Assembly (NCBI RefSeq): GCF_900142205.1
Contig: NZ_FRAA01000003.1
Coordinates: 372,001 to 436,000 of the forward strand
Direction: 5' to 3'
Source of the DNA: Reichenbachiella agariperforans
GTDB taxonomy: Bacteria > Bacteroidota > Bacteroidia > Cytophagales > Cyclobacteriaceae
Length of the DNA: 64,000 nt
Part shown: one piece after another, positions 8,798 to 17,257 of the stretch
Layout of the letters: the number at the start of each line of letters is the position of its first letter
Position numbering within the stretch: the stretch's first letter is position 1
Program-made: the position numbers and the translations under genes
Notes under the pieces: generated by a model
What the model saw: only the letters and a program-made list of their open reading frames with translations
What the model was told of the DNA's origin: nothing
Database searches by the model: none

Positions 8798-9634
8798 ATG
8801 GAATCTATTCAAAACAAAGTAGTCGTCATCACTGGCGGTGGCGGTGTGCTCTGCGGCACGATGGCTAGCAAGCTTGCAGCATTAGGTGCCAAGGTCGCCA
8901 TTCTCGACTTAAAGCAGGAAAATGCTGAACAAGTAGCAGAAAGCATTCGCCAATCAGGTGGAAATGCCATCGGTCTAGCAGCCAATGTCCTAGACAAAAA
9001 CAGCCTACTTGCAGCACAAGCTGAAGTGCACAGGCAGCTAGGTAAATGTGACATCCTCATCAATGGCGCTGGAGGCAATCACCCCAAAGGCACCACCTCT
9101 AAGCCCTACTTCGAGCCAGCAGATTTAGACGCTACAGAAGAACTCACGACATTTTTCGATCTCGATCCAGAGGGAATCAAGTTCGTCTTTGACCTCAACT
9201 TCATCGGGACGCTCCTACCCTGTCAGATATTTGCCAAGGACATGGTCTCCAGTCAAGGTGGCAACATCATCAACATCTCGTCGATGAATGCCTTCACGCC
9301 GCTCACCAAGATCCCAGCCTATAGTGGAGCAAAAGCCGCCATTTCTAATTTCACCCAGTGGCTCGCCGTGCATTTCTCCAAAGTCGGCATCCGTGTCAAT
9401 GCCATGGCACCCGGTTTTTTCCTCACGGAGCAAAACCGCAGTCTCCTCACCGAAGAAAGTGGTGACCTCACGGCACGTGGCAACACCATCATCGATCACA
9501 CGCCGATGTCTCGCTTTGGGACACCCGAGGATTTATTAGGAACTTTGGAATGGCTCTGTGGGGACGGTTCGGCATTCGTGACGGGTGTGACTATTCCTAT
9601 TGATGGAGGCTTCAGTGCTTTTAGTGGTGTTTAA
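8798..9634 (+). CDS. uxuB: D-mannonate oxidoreductase / fructuronate reductase, SDR type (UxuB-like)
   Basis: 278-residue SDR with nucleotide-binding loop TGGGGVLCG (12-20), the motif [12 protein letters not shown] typical of the SDR mannonate oxidoreductases, active-site YSGAK, and a C-terminal [12 protein letters not shown]. It would reduce D-fructuronate to D-mannonate. It is not homologous to the long-chain UxuB of E. coli; the SDR form is the usual one in Bacteroidota. Assignment rests on motif and on direct linkage to uxuA (two bases between the stop and a possible uxuA start). Confidence 0.87.
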   Translation: MESIQNKVVVITGGGGVLCGTMASKLAALGAKVAILDLKQENAEQVAESIRQSGGNAIGLAANVLDKNSLLAAQAEVHRQLGKCDILINGAGGNHPKGTTSKPYFEPADLDATEELTTFFDLDPEGIKFVFDLNFIGTLLPCQIFAKDMVSSQGGNIINISSMNAFTPLTKIPAYSGAKAAISNFTQWLAVHFSKVGIRVNAMAPGFFLTEQNRSLLTEESGDLTARGNTIIDHTPMSRFGTPEDLLGTLEWLCGDGSAFVTGVTIPIDGGFSAFSGV

Positions 9635-9651
9635 CAATGAAAGAGACTAAA

Positions 9652-10839
9652 ATGAAATTAGAACAAACCTGGAGATGGTACGGACCCAATGATGGCGTCA
9701 GCCTCTCCGACATCAGACAAGCCGGTGCGACAGGCATCGTCTCAGCACTACATCACATCCCCAACGGAGAAGTATGGACAATCACTGAGATTCAAAAAAG
9801 AAAAGAAGAAATAGAAGCTGCAGGGCTCACGTGGAGCGTGGTAGAAAGCGTCCCGGTACACGAAGATATCAAAAAACGCAGCGGCAATTTCGAGACCTAT
9901 ATCGAGAACTACCGACAGTCCCTAATCAACCTCGGCCAATGCGGTATCGATACCGTATGCTACAACTTCATGCCCGTACTCGACTGGACGCGTACCGACC
10001 TAGAGTATGCCTTCGGAGATGGCTCGACTGCACTACGCTTTGACGTGACGGCCTTTGCGGCCTTTGAGCTGTTCTTGCTCAAACGACCCGGTACAGAAGC
10101 GGCCTACACTCCTGACCAAATAACGAAAGCCAAGACCTACCACGAGGCAATGAGCGAAACGGACAAAACGAAACTCGTCGGCAACATCATCGCGGGGCTA
10201 CCCGGCGCTGAAGAAGGCTACACCCTCGATCAGTTCCAAGCCGTGCTATCCTCCTACGATCACATCGATGCACCGACTTTGAAATCGAACTTGTTTCAGT
10301 TTCTAGCAGCCATCGTACCTGCTGCTGAGTCAGCGGGCGTGTTACTTTGCATCCATCCTGACGATCCTCCATTCCCGATTTTGGGTCTCCCGAGAGTAGT
10401 CAGTACAGAGCAAGATGTACTTGACCTCTATGCAGCGGTAGACAGCCCGCACAATGGTCTGACCTACTGCACAGGATCCTTCGGCGTACGCGCGGACAAT
10501 GATCTCGCAGGCATGGTCGAGCGCCTCGGACACCGGATACACTTCATCCACCTAAGAGCGACGAAACGCGATGCGGAAGGCAACTTCCACGAAGCGGATC
10601 ACTTGGACGGAGATGTCGACATGTATGCAGTGATGAAAGCACTCGTCGAGGAGCAAGCGAAGCGTGTGGCACAAGGGCGACAAGACATTCGTATGCCGTT
10701 TAGACCAGATCATGGACATAAAATGATCGATGATTTGACCAAAAAAACCAATCCGGGTTACTCCGCCATCGGTAGACTGAGAGGTCTTGCCGAACTGAGG
10801 GGGCTAGAACTCGGAATCAGACGTAGCAAGGACAATTAA
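9652..10839 (+). CDS. uxuA: Mannonate dehydratase (UxuA)
   Basis: 395 residues from ATG 9652 ([15 protein letters not shown]), aligned with the usual UxuA start; an ATG five codons earlier (9637) is also possible. UxuA motifs are evident: [36 protein letters not shown] and RPDHGHKM, which supply the metal and substrate ligands of this TIM-barrel enzyme. It dehydrates D-mannonate to 2-keto-3-deoxygluconate. Second gene of the uxuB-uxuA-uxaC operon. Confidence 0.95.
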   Translation: MKLEQTWRWYGPNDGVSLSDIRQAGATGIVSALHHIPNGEVWTITEIQKRKEEIEAAGLTWSVVESVPVHEDIKKRSGNFETYIENYRQSLINLGQCGIDTVCYNFMPVLDWTRTDLEYAFGDGSTALRFDVTAFAAFELFLLKRPGTEAAYTPDQITKAKTYHEAMSETDKTKLVGNIIAGLPGAEEGYTLDQFQAVLSSYDHIDAPTLKSNLFQFLAAIVPAAESAGVLLCIHPDDPPFPILGLPRVVSTEQDVLDLYAAVDSPHNGLTYCTGSFGVRADNDLAGMVERLGHRIHFIHLRATKRDAEGNFHEADHLDGDVDMYAVMKALVEEQAKRVAQGRQDIRMPFRPDHGHKMIDDLTKKTNPGYSAIGRLRGLAELRGLELGIRRSKDN

Positions 10840-10884
10840 GTTCTTGCTACTTTAGTGAAGCAAACAATTAATAAATATAGTGTG

Positions 10885-12294
10885 ATGAAAAAATTCTTAG
10901 ACACAGATTTTCTACTTACCAACGACGTGGCAGCCGAACTCTACCACAACCATGCGGCAAAAATGCCCATCATTGACTACCACAACCACCTTTCGCCTGA
11001 GGATATTGCCAACAATAGGCACTACAAAAACATCACCGAAGCGTGGCTCGAAGGGGATCATTACAAGTGGAGAGCCATGCGTGCCAATGGGATCGACGAA
11101 AATTTCATCACTGGAGATGCTGACCCGAAAGAAAAGTTCTCCAAATGGGCAGAGACAGTACCCTATACCCTACGCAACCCCCTCTACCACTGGACGCACC
11201 TAGAGCTACAGCGCTATTTTGGAGAGAACCAATTGCTCAACAGTCAATCTGGAGATGCGATCTACCAATCTACCTCTGAGCAACTACAGCAGGACAACAT
11301 GGGCTGCCAAGGCCTCCTCATCGGTCAGCAGGTAAAAGTAGTCTGTACCACAGATGACCCGATCGACAGTCTAGAATACCACAAAGCTATCGCAGCGGCA
11401 AACATTCCTCTGAAAGTGCTACCGACTTTCAGACCGGACAAAGCACTCAACGTCTCTGATCCAAAAAGCTACAACAGCTACCTCGACCAACTGGCTAATG
11501 CGGCTAGCACAGCAATCAAATCGCTCAGTGATTTACTCTCTGCTCTCCAAAACCGCGTAGACTACTTCGACAGTCTAGGCTGTAAACTGTCAGATCTGGG
11601 ATTCAATACCATCCCGATGTACAACAGAAAAGAAACAAGCTATGAGAGCTACTTCGAGACTGTCAGAGCTGGACAATCTTTGTCCGAGGACAAAGCGGAA
11701 TCCCTACAGGCCTACATCCTGCTCGAACTCTGCAAGATGTACCACGCCAAAGGCTGGGCACAGCAGTTTCACCTCGGCGCACTCCGCAACAACAACGCCC
11801 GTGCACTCCGCGAACTCGGACCTGACACTGGCTATGATTCTATGGGGGATTTCAAACAAGCCGAATCGCTATCGACATTCCTCAACAAACTAGATGACTC
11901 CAATCAGCTCGCCAAAACCATCCTATACAACCTAAACCCGAGTGACAATGAACTCTTTGCTACCATGGTCGGCAACTTCAACGACGGTCAGATCATCGGC
12001 AAGATGCAGTTCGGTACAGGATGGTGGTTTTTGGATCAAAAGACGGGAATGATCAACCAAATGAATGCCCTCTCCAACATGGGACTGCTCAGCCGATTCA
12101 TCGGGATGCTGACAGACTCTCGTAGTTTCCTTTCGTTCCCGAGACACGAGTACTTCCGTCGTATTCTATGTGATCTCATCGGACAGGATGTTGTCAATGG
12201 CGAGATTCCTCACGACATGGATCTACTGGGAGAGATGATAGAAAACATCTCCTACAACAATGCCAATACTTACTTTGGTTTTGACAAAGCTTAA
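10885..12294 (+). CDS. uxaC: Glucuronate (uronate) isomerase (UxaC)
   Basis: 469 residues from ATG 10885 (MKKFLDTDFLLTNDVAAELYHNHAAKMPI). An ATG at 10855 adds ten atypical residues and is not preferred. The amidohydrolase-fold metal motif DYHNHL is at 31-36, and conserved blocks AWLEGDHYKWRAMRANG and QFHLGALRNNNARA are clear. It interconverts D-glucuronate/D-fructuronate and D-galacturonate/D-tagaturonate. No uxaA or uxaB for the tagaturonate branch is in the window, so the local pathway is complete only for glucuronate-type substrates. Confidence 0.96.
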   Translation: MKKFLDTDFLLTNDVAAELYHNHAAKMPIIDYHNHLSPEDIANNRHYKNITEAWLEGDHYKWRAMRANGIDENFITGDADPKEKFSKWAETVPYTLRNPLYHWTHLELQRYFGENQLLNSQSGDAIYQSTSEQLQQDNMGCQGLLIGQQVKVVCTTDDPIDSLEYHKAIAAANIPLKVLPTFRPDKALNVSDPKSYNSYLDQLANAASTAIKSLSDLLSALQNRVDYFDSLGCKLSDLGFNTIPMYNRKETSYESYFETVRAGQSLSEDKAESLQAYILLELCKMYHAKGWAQQFHLGALRNNNARALRELGPDTGYDSMGDFKQAESLSTFLNKLDDSNQLAKTILYNLNPSDNELFATMVGNFNDGQIIGKMQFGTGWWFLDQKTGMINQMNALSNMGLLSRFIGMLTDSRSFLSFPRHEYFRRILCDLIGQDVVNGEIPHDMDLLGEMIENISYNNANTYFGFDKA

Positions 12295-12389
12295 TACATC
12301 TGACATCCACAGCACAAAGGTGTTTTAGCTTCAAAATTCCAGCAAAATCTATGAATGAATAGAAGATGTGAAAAAGTGGAAACAATAAA

Positions 12390-12405
12390 ATACAATCGAT
12401 TGTAT
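12390..12405. promoter_or_regulatory. LacI-type operator upstream of the TRAP transporter
   Basis: Second copy of TACAATCGATTGTA (12391-12404, palindrome extending one base each side), identical to the core in the kduI/lacI region. It supplies TTG at 12400-12402, which with TAAATTGC at 12425-12432 could form a promoter. This places the dctPQM operon in the same regulon as kduI (inference). Confidence 0.7.
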
Positions 12406-12433
12406 CTTATACACCTTTTCACTTTAAATTGCA

Positions 12434-12468
12434 GCATGCTTGTCGTTGGGTTTCGGCGACAAGCATGC
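12434..12468 (+). other. Perfect stem-loop in the dctP leader
   Basis: A 12-bp perfect inverted repeat: GCATGCTTGTCG at 12434-12445 and CGACAAGCATGC at 12457-12468, with an 11-base loop. No T-run follows, so it is not a standard terminator. It lies just after the operator and 134 bases before dctP, and could be a 5' stabilising structure, a processing site, or the end of the uxaC message. The remaining sequence from 12295 to 12602 shows only a possible 24-codon ORF (12526-12600). Confidence 0.6.
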
Positions 12469-12602
12469 CTTTAAATCAACTAACTCCCTGCTGCACCAAC
12501 CCGCAGCTTGCCAAACCGAAACCAAATGAAACTACATACTGAAGGTGGTATGCAGAGAAAGAGAAAGCGCATGAATATCGAACTAAATAAAAATAAGTGA
12601 GC

Positions 12603-13583
12603 ATGAACATCAAAAATCACTTGCTATTGCTACTGACCGTTTGCCTGCTGTGGTCCTGTTCCCAGCAAAGCGACACCAGAAACCTGAAACTAGCACATAG
12701 TCTCAATGCCCAACACCCTGTACATCTTGGCATGTTGGAAATGGGACGAATTCTCGACGAAATCTCGGATGGCAAAATGACCATGGAGATCTACGCCAAC
12801 GGCCAACTCGGTCAGGAACGTGATCTACTCGAACTCCTACAGATCGGTAGTCTCGACATGACCAAGGTATCTGTCGGTGCATTAGAAAACTTCGTCCCTG
12901 AGATGAAAGTTCTCACACTCCCCTACATATTCAGAGACTCTGCCCACACCTGGAGCGTACTCCAAGGCCCTATCGGTAAACAACTACTAGAAAAAGGTAG
13001 CAAGTACTGGCTCAGAGGACTCTGTTTCTACGATGCAGGCAGTCGTAGTTTCTACTCCAAAGCCAAACCCATCCTATCACCTAGTGATCTCGAAGGGATG
13101 AAAGTCCGTGTCATGAACAGCCAATCGGCATTCGACATGGTCAATGCACTGGGTGGCTCTCCTACGCCAGTATCATTTGGGGAACTCTACACCGCACTGC
13201 AACAGGGAGTGGTAGATGGCGCAGAAAACAATGCGCCGAGTTTTTTCACCTCCCGACACTACGAAGTGTGCAAGTACTACTCGATAGACGAGCACTCTAC
13301 CATACCCGATGCACTGATTGTGAGCACCTACCTATGGGAAAGCCTCTCGGAACAAGAGCGCAAGTGGCTACAAGAGGCTGCCGACCAGTCCGTCAACTAT
13401 CAAAAGAAAGTATGGGCTGCCTCGGTACAGGAGTCTCTCACCAAAGTACAGGCAGCGGGTGTGGAGATTTTTCATCCCGAAAAGTCACCCTTTCAGGCCA
13501 AAGTACAAGGGCTCTACCAAGCCTTTGAAACAGACCCTGAGCTCAAACAACTCATATCAGAAATTCAAAATCTAGGCAAATAA
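12603..13583 (+). CDS. dctP: TRAP transporter substrate-binding lipoprotein (DctP family)
   Basis: About 326 residues from ATG 12603 (MNIKNHLLLLLTVCLLWSCSQQ); a GTG two codons earlier is an alternative. Lipobox with Cys19, so the protein is probably anchored in the periplasm. DctP family blocks are clear: HPVHLGMLEMGRILDEISDGKM, ANGQLGQERDLLELLQIG, GMKVRVMNS, and ALQQGVVDGAENN, which carries the conserved carboxylate-binding region. First gene of dctPQM. The neighbours point to a hexuronate or oxo-uronate as ligand, as in known galacturonate/glucuronate-binding TRAP proteins (inference). Confidence 0.94.
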   Translation: MNIKNHLLLLLTVCLLWSCSQQSDTRNLKLAHSLNAQHPVHLGMLEMGRILDEISDGKMTMEIYANGQLGQERDLLELLQIGSLDMTKVSVGALENFVPEMKVLTLPYIFRDSAHTWSVLQGPIGKQLLEKGSKYWLRGLCFYDAGSRSFYSKAKPILSPSDLEGMKVRVMNSQSAFDMVNALGGSPTPVSFGELYTALQQGVVDGAENNAPSFFTSRHYEVCKYYSIDEHSTIPDALIVSTYLWESLSEQERKWLQEAADQSVNYQKKVWAASVQESLTKVQAAGVEIFHPEKSPFQAKVQGLYQAFETDPELKQLISEIQNLGK

Positions 13584-13593
13584 GAATACAAGC

Positions 13594-14055
13594 ATGACGA
13601 TAAGACAAAAACTAGATTCGTACCTTGAAGTAGCCCTAAGCCTACTACTAGGCTTGATGGTGCTCAACGTACTGTGGCAAGTCGCCTCACGGTTTCTACT
13701 CAATGACCCCAGTGCCTTCACTGACGAACTCGCCCGCTACCTGCTGATATGGGTAGGCTTACTCGGTGCAGCCTATGCCACAGGCAAACGCATGCACGTG
13801 TCGATAGACCTCATCACCCGCAAGCTCAACGAAAAACAACAAGCTGTACATTTTCGACTGATCCGATTTATCATCCTGTGCTTTGCAATCTTTGTATTGA
13901 TCCTAGGAGGGACACGACTGGTGTACATCACCTTCATCCTCGGGCAGACCTCCTCTGCCATGCAGGTATCACTGGGCTATATCTATCTGGCCTTGCCACT
14001 GAGTGGCCTGTTGATCTGCTATTATACGATTTGTGACCTTTTGAACATCGACTAA
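13594..14055 (+). CDS. dctQ: TRAP transporter small permease (DctQ)
   Basis: 153 residues with four hydrophobic segments, the standard DctQ topology, and the conserved stretch FTDELARYLLIWVGLLGAAYATGKRMHVSIDL. It pairs with DctM in the inner membrane to form the sodium-driven TRAP permease. Ten bases follow dctP and three bases precede dctM, so translation is probably coupled. Confidence 0.94.
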   Translation: MTIRQKLDSYLEVALSLLLGLMVLNVLWQVASRFLLNDPSAFTDELARYLLIWVGLLGAAYATGKRMHVSIDLITRKLNEKQQAVHFRLIRFIILCFAIFVLILGGTRLVYITFILGQTSSAMQVSLGYIYLALPLSGLLICYYTICDLLNID

Positions 14056-14058
14056 GCC

Positions 14059-15351
14059 ATGGAGCATTTAGAAATATACACGCTTGTTATCAGTTTCATT
14101 CTTTTCCTCCTACTCGGTGTGCCCGTCGCATACAGCGTAGGGCTCTCGTCGCTACTGACCATCTTGGTCAACATCGACACCATGCCTGCCTTCACGACCA
14201 TCGCACAGCGCATGGGGACTGGACTGGATAGCTTTTCACTTTTGGCTATCCCCTTTTTCATCCTTGCCGGACAGATCATGAACCAAGGAGGGATCGCCCA
14301 GCGTCTCATTGCATTCGCGAAAGCGCTCGTCGGCTCACTCCCCGGAGGACTAGCCTATGTCAACATCATCGGCGCGATGCTCTTCGGAGCGATCTCTGGG
14401 TCTGCCATGGCAGCCGTATCCGCCATCGGCGGGACTCTCGGGCCACAGATGGAGAAAGAAGGCTATGAAAAATCATACGGCGCGGCAGTCAACATCGTCT
14501 CATCGACGACTGGACTCGTCATACCTCCTTCCAATATCCTGATCGTCTACTCACTCGCCAGTGGCGGAGTATCGATCGCCGCACTGTTTCTAGCAGGCTA
14601 TGTACCGGGGATACTGATGGGACTGACCCTGATGATCATCGCAGCGGTCTATGCCAAAATCAAGAACTATCCGCGAGGCGCAAAATCATCGATAGGCAAT
14701 GTCCTACGTACCTTCGTCGATGCACTGCCTAGCCTCATGATGCTGGTCGTCGTGATCGGCGGTATCGTCGTAGGGATATTCACCGCGACCGAAGCGTCTG
14801 GGATCGCAGTACTCTATACCTTCGTGCTCTCGCTGATCTACCGCGAACTGACCATGGACAAAATCCGTCAGATCGCCATCAGCTCAGTGAGTACCACTGC
14901 AGTGGTGACCCTACTGATCGCCTGCTCGATGAGTATGTCATGGATAATGGCCTACCAAAACATCCCACAGGCCGTCACCGACGGGATACTCAGCGTCTCT
15001 GACAACCCCATCGTCATCCTACTGCTGATCAACATCATCTTGCTCGCCGTAGGGATATTCATGGACATGACCCCAGCGGTACTGATCTTCACACCGATCT
15101 TCCTACCCGTAGTAGAGACCATCGGGATCGATCCAGTCCACTTCGGGATCATCATGGTCATGAACCTCTGCATCGGACTCTGCACCCCGCCTGTAGGCTC
15201 GGTACTCTTCGTCGGCATAGGCGTAGCAGGCATCCCACTAGAGAAAGTCATCAAACCGCTGATCCCGCTCTTCATCGCGATGATCGCCGTACTGATGCTC
15301 GTCACCTTCTTTCCGAGCATCACGATGTTCTTGCCCAACTGGCTAGGCTAA
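14059..15351 (+). CDS. dctM: TRAP transporter large permease (DctM)
   Basis: 430 residues, almost wholly hydrophobic, with DctM signatures GVPVAYSVGLSS, IPFFILAGQIMNQGGIAQRL, GAISGSAMAAVSAIGG and CIGLCTPPVG. It forms the transport channel of the TRAP system. Last gene of the operon, followed by a strong terminator. Codon use here is noticeably GC-rich compared with the AT-rich gene that begins 550 bases downstream. Confidence 0.96.
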   Translation: MEHLEIYTLVISFILFLLLGVPVAYSVGLSSLLTILVNIDTMPAFTTIAQRMGTGLDSFSLLAIPFFILAGQIMNQGGIAQRLIAFAKALVGSLPGGLAYVNIIGAMLFGAISGSAMAAVSAIGGTLGPQMEKEGYEKSYGAAVNIVSSTTGLVIPPSNILIVYSLASGGVSIAALFLAGYVPGILMGLTLMIIAAVYAKIKNYPRGAKSSIGNVLRTFVDALPSLMMLVVVIGGIVVGIFTATEASGIAVLYTFVLSLIYRELTMDKIRQIAISSVSTTAVVTLLIACSMSMSWIMAYQNIPQAVTDGILSVSDNPIVILLLINIILLAVGIFMDMTPAVLIFTPIFLPVVETIGIDPVHFGIIMVMNLCIGLCTPPVGSVLFVGIGVAGIPLEKVIKPLIPLFIAMIAVLMLVTFFPSITMFLPNWLG

Positions 15352-15371
15352 TCGCCCTCAGACACGAAATC

Positions 15372-15419
15372 AAAAGTCCCCGCATCCAGATATAATTGTC
15401 TCGGTGCGGGGACTTTTTT
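15372..15419 (+). terminator. Intrinsic terminator of dctPQM
   Basis: AAAAGTCCCCGCA (15372-15384) pairs with TGCGGGGACTTTTTT (15405-15419), giving a GC-rich stem followed by a T-run 20 bases after the dctM stop. Confidence 0.9.
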
Positions 15420-15514
15420 ATACGGGGCGGAGCGTAAAGAAAATATCTGTTAGATGTTTTTAGCGAGGAGCCGGCCTGTAGGGTAGAGATTGAGAACCGC
15501 TTGGCCTGTCCGAC

Positions 15515-15572
15515 CTGGTGGTGTGAAAGGCGGCACTGGCAGTCATTTGACCGTCAGCTGTCTGCTCGATTG
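15515..15572 (+). repeat. 58-bp hairpin repeat, copy 1
   Basis: Nearly identical to 17775-17832: both contain GGTGGTGTGA, TCATTTGACCGTCAG and CTCGATTG in the same order. The centre folds as CTGGCnGTCA / TGACCGTCAG. The two copies bracket the 407-residue orphan gene and dispersed repeat copy A in the same orientation. Confidence 0.7.
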
Positions 15573-15754
15573 TGGGTGTTTTTTAAAGACGAATCTCGTT
15601 GGATAGTTAAGCGAAAAATGTGCGTTCAAACCTTTCGTATATGACTTTTGGATTAGCTTTCTTGGAGTCGGCTCGCTATCTCTCTGCTTTTAACTAACCT
15701 GAAAGTGCCTCTTACTGAATGTAGAAAAGCGCATTGCAAATGCTTAAAAAAAAG

Positions 15755-15777
15755 CGTCCTCGTTACAAACGAGGACG
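15755..15777 (-). terminator. Orphan minus-strand terminator-like hairpin
   Basis: CGTCCTCGTT, loop ACA, AACGAGGACG, with an A-run on the left that becomes a U-run on the minus strand. No minus-strand gene lies between it and the AraC gene 2.1 kb away, so it may be a relic or terminate an unrecognised transcript. Confidence 0.5.
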
Positions 15778-15796
15778 AGTTGGTTGTAGAAAGCAC

Positions 15797-15834
15797 GTAA
15801 GCACATGCCTTATACATAATGTTATGAGGCTTAC
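15797..15834 (+). other. Cassette-type core site upstream of the 407-residue orphan
   Basis: AATGTTATGAGGC (15818-15830) is the exact inverse complement of GCCTCATAACATT at 17181-17193 beyond the gene. The preceding TTATACATAATGTT resembles TTTACACAAATGTT before the first cassette at 42 kb. The surrounding bases fold on themselves (GTAAG, GCCT, CATAA / TTATG, AGGC, CTTAC). Confidence 0.55.
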
Positions 15835-15901
15835 TTTATACTCAAATGTTCGTATATAAATGTTAGATTGGTTTTATCATAACTTCATTCTAAAAAGATA
15901 A

Positions 15902-17125
15902 ATGAGTAACTCAAGAGGTTTATTGTATCCAGCACTTCATAAGTTTTATAGTGCCTTAAGCAGTCTAGAAAAATTTGAAAAAGGAACCAACTTCTTTGAC
16001 AATATAAGTTATCTCGACGGTTTCTTTTCGGAATACAGAAATATCACATTTGTACTACAAAAATCTTTGGCGAATTCAAATTTCGTGACTACTTACGAAA
16101 GCTTGCGCGATCAATACCTTGTTAATAATGTTGGCAAATGGTTTATAGAAAAGCGAAATGAAGTGCTTAAGCAAAAACCCTTTGATCTTGAGAAACGCAT
16201 TGTAATAAGTATTTATTCTGGTCAGACAATCTCACTACCTGAATTGGTATTTACCATCGATAATGACGTGAAAATTTCGACTATTGTCGAATCTCTGCGA
16301 ACAACCTTTATGAGCTTCGGTCAATTAGAAGTAATGTTTTCGTCAGAGTTTTTTTTCTATGAACATGGTCATAGTGAAGATTTGTATAATAATTTGATTT
16401 TAGGGATCAACCAAATGAAACTCTTTTTAGCTAAGATGAAAGAGGCAATCAATCAGGAATGTTCATTATCGGAAGAACTCGAAAGGAAAATTGATAAGAT
16501 GAACTTCCATCAAGTGCCTAAAGATTTTCTTTTTGTTGATGATTATGTGTTTTACTGCAAAAAGGAAACTTTTGAGAAGGCTTCAAGGATTTCTTTGGGA
16601 GCCAGACCGATTCAGACAAGAGTTCCAATTGAAAATTTTTATAAGGTGTATCCTGATGGTGACTTATTTGACAAATTTGAACTGATGCATTTGGTACTTT
16701 TTCAAATGCAAAAATCACTATTACCGACCTGCCTAATTCTATATAGTGATGATACTTTTGAATTAATGTCTTTTGGATTTTCTATTAAAACAACAGCATA
16801 TAGAAAGTTTACTGAAATCGCGAGACGAATAGAAACAGATAAAATAGTTAGTATCCTCTTCGTTACGGAAATGTACACTTATGATATGCAAGATATAGCC
16901 AATCTGGACAGTCGAGAAAGAGTTGACCATGCTAAAAGTGAGGTTTTAGCATTTTATATGGTCGATGATCAATTAACTGTTAAGTGCAATGAATATGACA
17001 CGATGCAGATTGATGATTTTAAGTATATAGCTTCTGTAATGTCTGCGAAAACGAATAAGCAAAAGATACCTAATTTCATGAATTCTGTTTTTCAAGAATT
17101 TGCACGTTTGAAAACAAATTTCTAA
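15902..17125 (+). CDS. Hypothetical protein, single-gene cassette
   Basis: 407 residues, not recognised. No signal peptide or membrane segment is evident. The first third is aromatic-rich and helical in look (LHKFYSALSSLEKFEKG, FFSEYRNITFVLQKS); the C-terminal half has a mixed alpha/beta look (LLPTCLILYSDDTFELMSFGFSI, VSILFVTEMYTYDMQDI). The gene is much more AT-rich than the uronate locus next door and is framed by a perfect 13-bp inverted repeat that resembles the two halves of an integron cassette site. Acquisition by transfer is likely; function is unknown. Confidence 0.75.
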   Translation: MSNSRGLLYPALHKFYSALSSLEKFEKGTNFFDNISYLDGFFSEYRNITFVLQKSLANSNFVTTYESLRDQYLVNNVGKWFIEKRNEVLKQKPFDLEKRIVISIYSGQTISLPELVFTIDNDVKISTIVESLRTTFMSFGQLEVMFSSEFFFYEHGHSEDLYNNLILGINQMKLFLAKMKEAINQECSLSEELERKIDKMNFHQVPKDFLFVDDYVFYCKKETFEKASRISLGARPIQTRVPIENFYKVYPDGDLFDKFELMHLVLFQMQKSLLPTCLILYSDDTFELMSFGFSIKTTAYRKFTEIARRIETDKIVSILFVTEMYTYDMQDIANLDSRERVDHAKSEVLAFYMVDDQLTVKCNEYDTMQIDDFKYIASVMSAKTNKQKIPNFMNSVFQEFARLKTNF

Positions 17126-17180
17126 TGAATTCGAGTCCAGTTTTATGATTTGAAAGCTGAATTAACAGCATTACCGACAG

Positions 17181-17241
17181 GCCTCATAACATTCGTGAAA
17201 GTACACAGTGCACTATATGCGCACTGCTTCAAACGTTTATA
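17181..17241 (+). other. attC-like site downstream of the orphan gene
   Basis: The left core ends TCATAAC (17184-17190), complementary to the GTTATGA core before the gene. Then come the arm CGTGAAAG, the stem CAGTGC / GCACTG around a nine-base loop, the arm CTTC-AA-ACG with unpaired bases, and a right core GTTTATA at 17235-17241. Size (about 58 bases from core to core) and layout match a short integron attC site; the right core does not strictly obey GTTRRRY. Confidence 0.55.
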
Positions 17242-17257
17242 AACGTTTATAAAAAAA

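Larger units (their letters stand above)
15420..15796. other. Gene-free boundary of accessory island 1
   Basis: No credible ORF is seen. It contains a 58-base copy of a hairpin repeat at 15515-15572 and, at 15755-15777, a ten-base-pair stem CGTCCTCGTT / AACGAGGACG that reads as a terminator on the minus strand (U-run of eight) without any minus-strand gene upstream of it. It looks like the scar of past insertions or deletions. Confidence 0.5.

Noticed and set aside
12526-12600. 24-codon ORF just before dctP
   Set aside because: Too short and of low-complexity Lys/Arg content to support as a gene; it could be a leader peptide but nothing in the sequence shows this.
15420-15900. Search for tRNA or attachment site at the island 1 edge
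   Set aside because: No cloverleaf or tRNA 3' end could be recognised here or elsewhere in the window.
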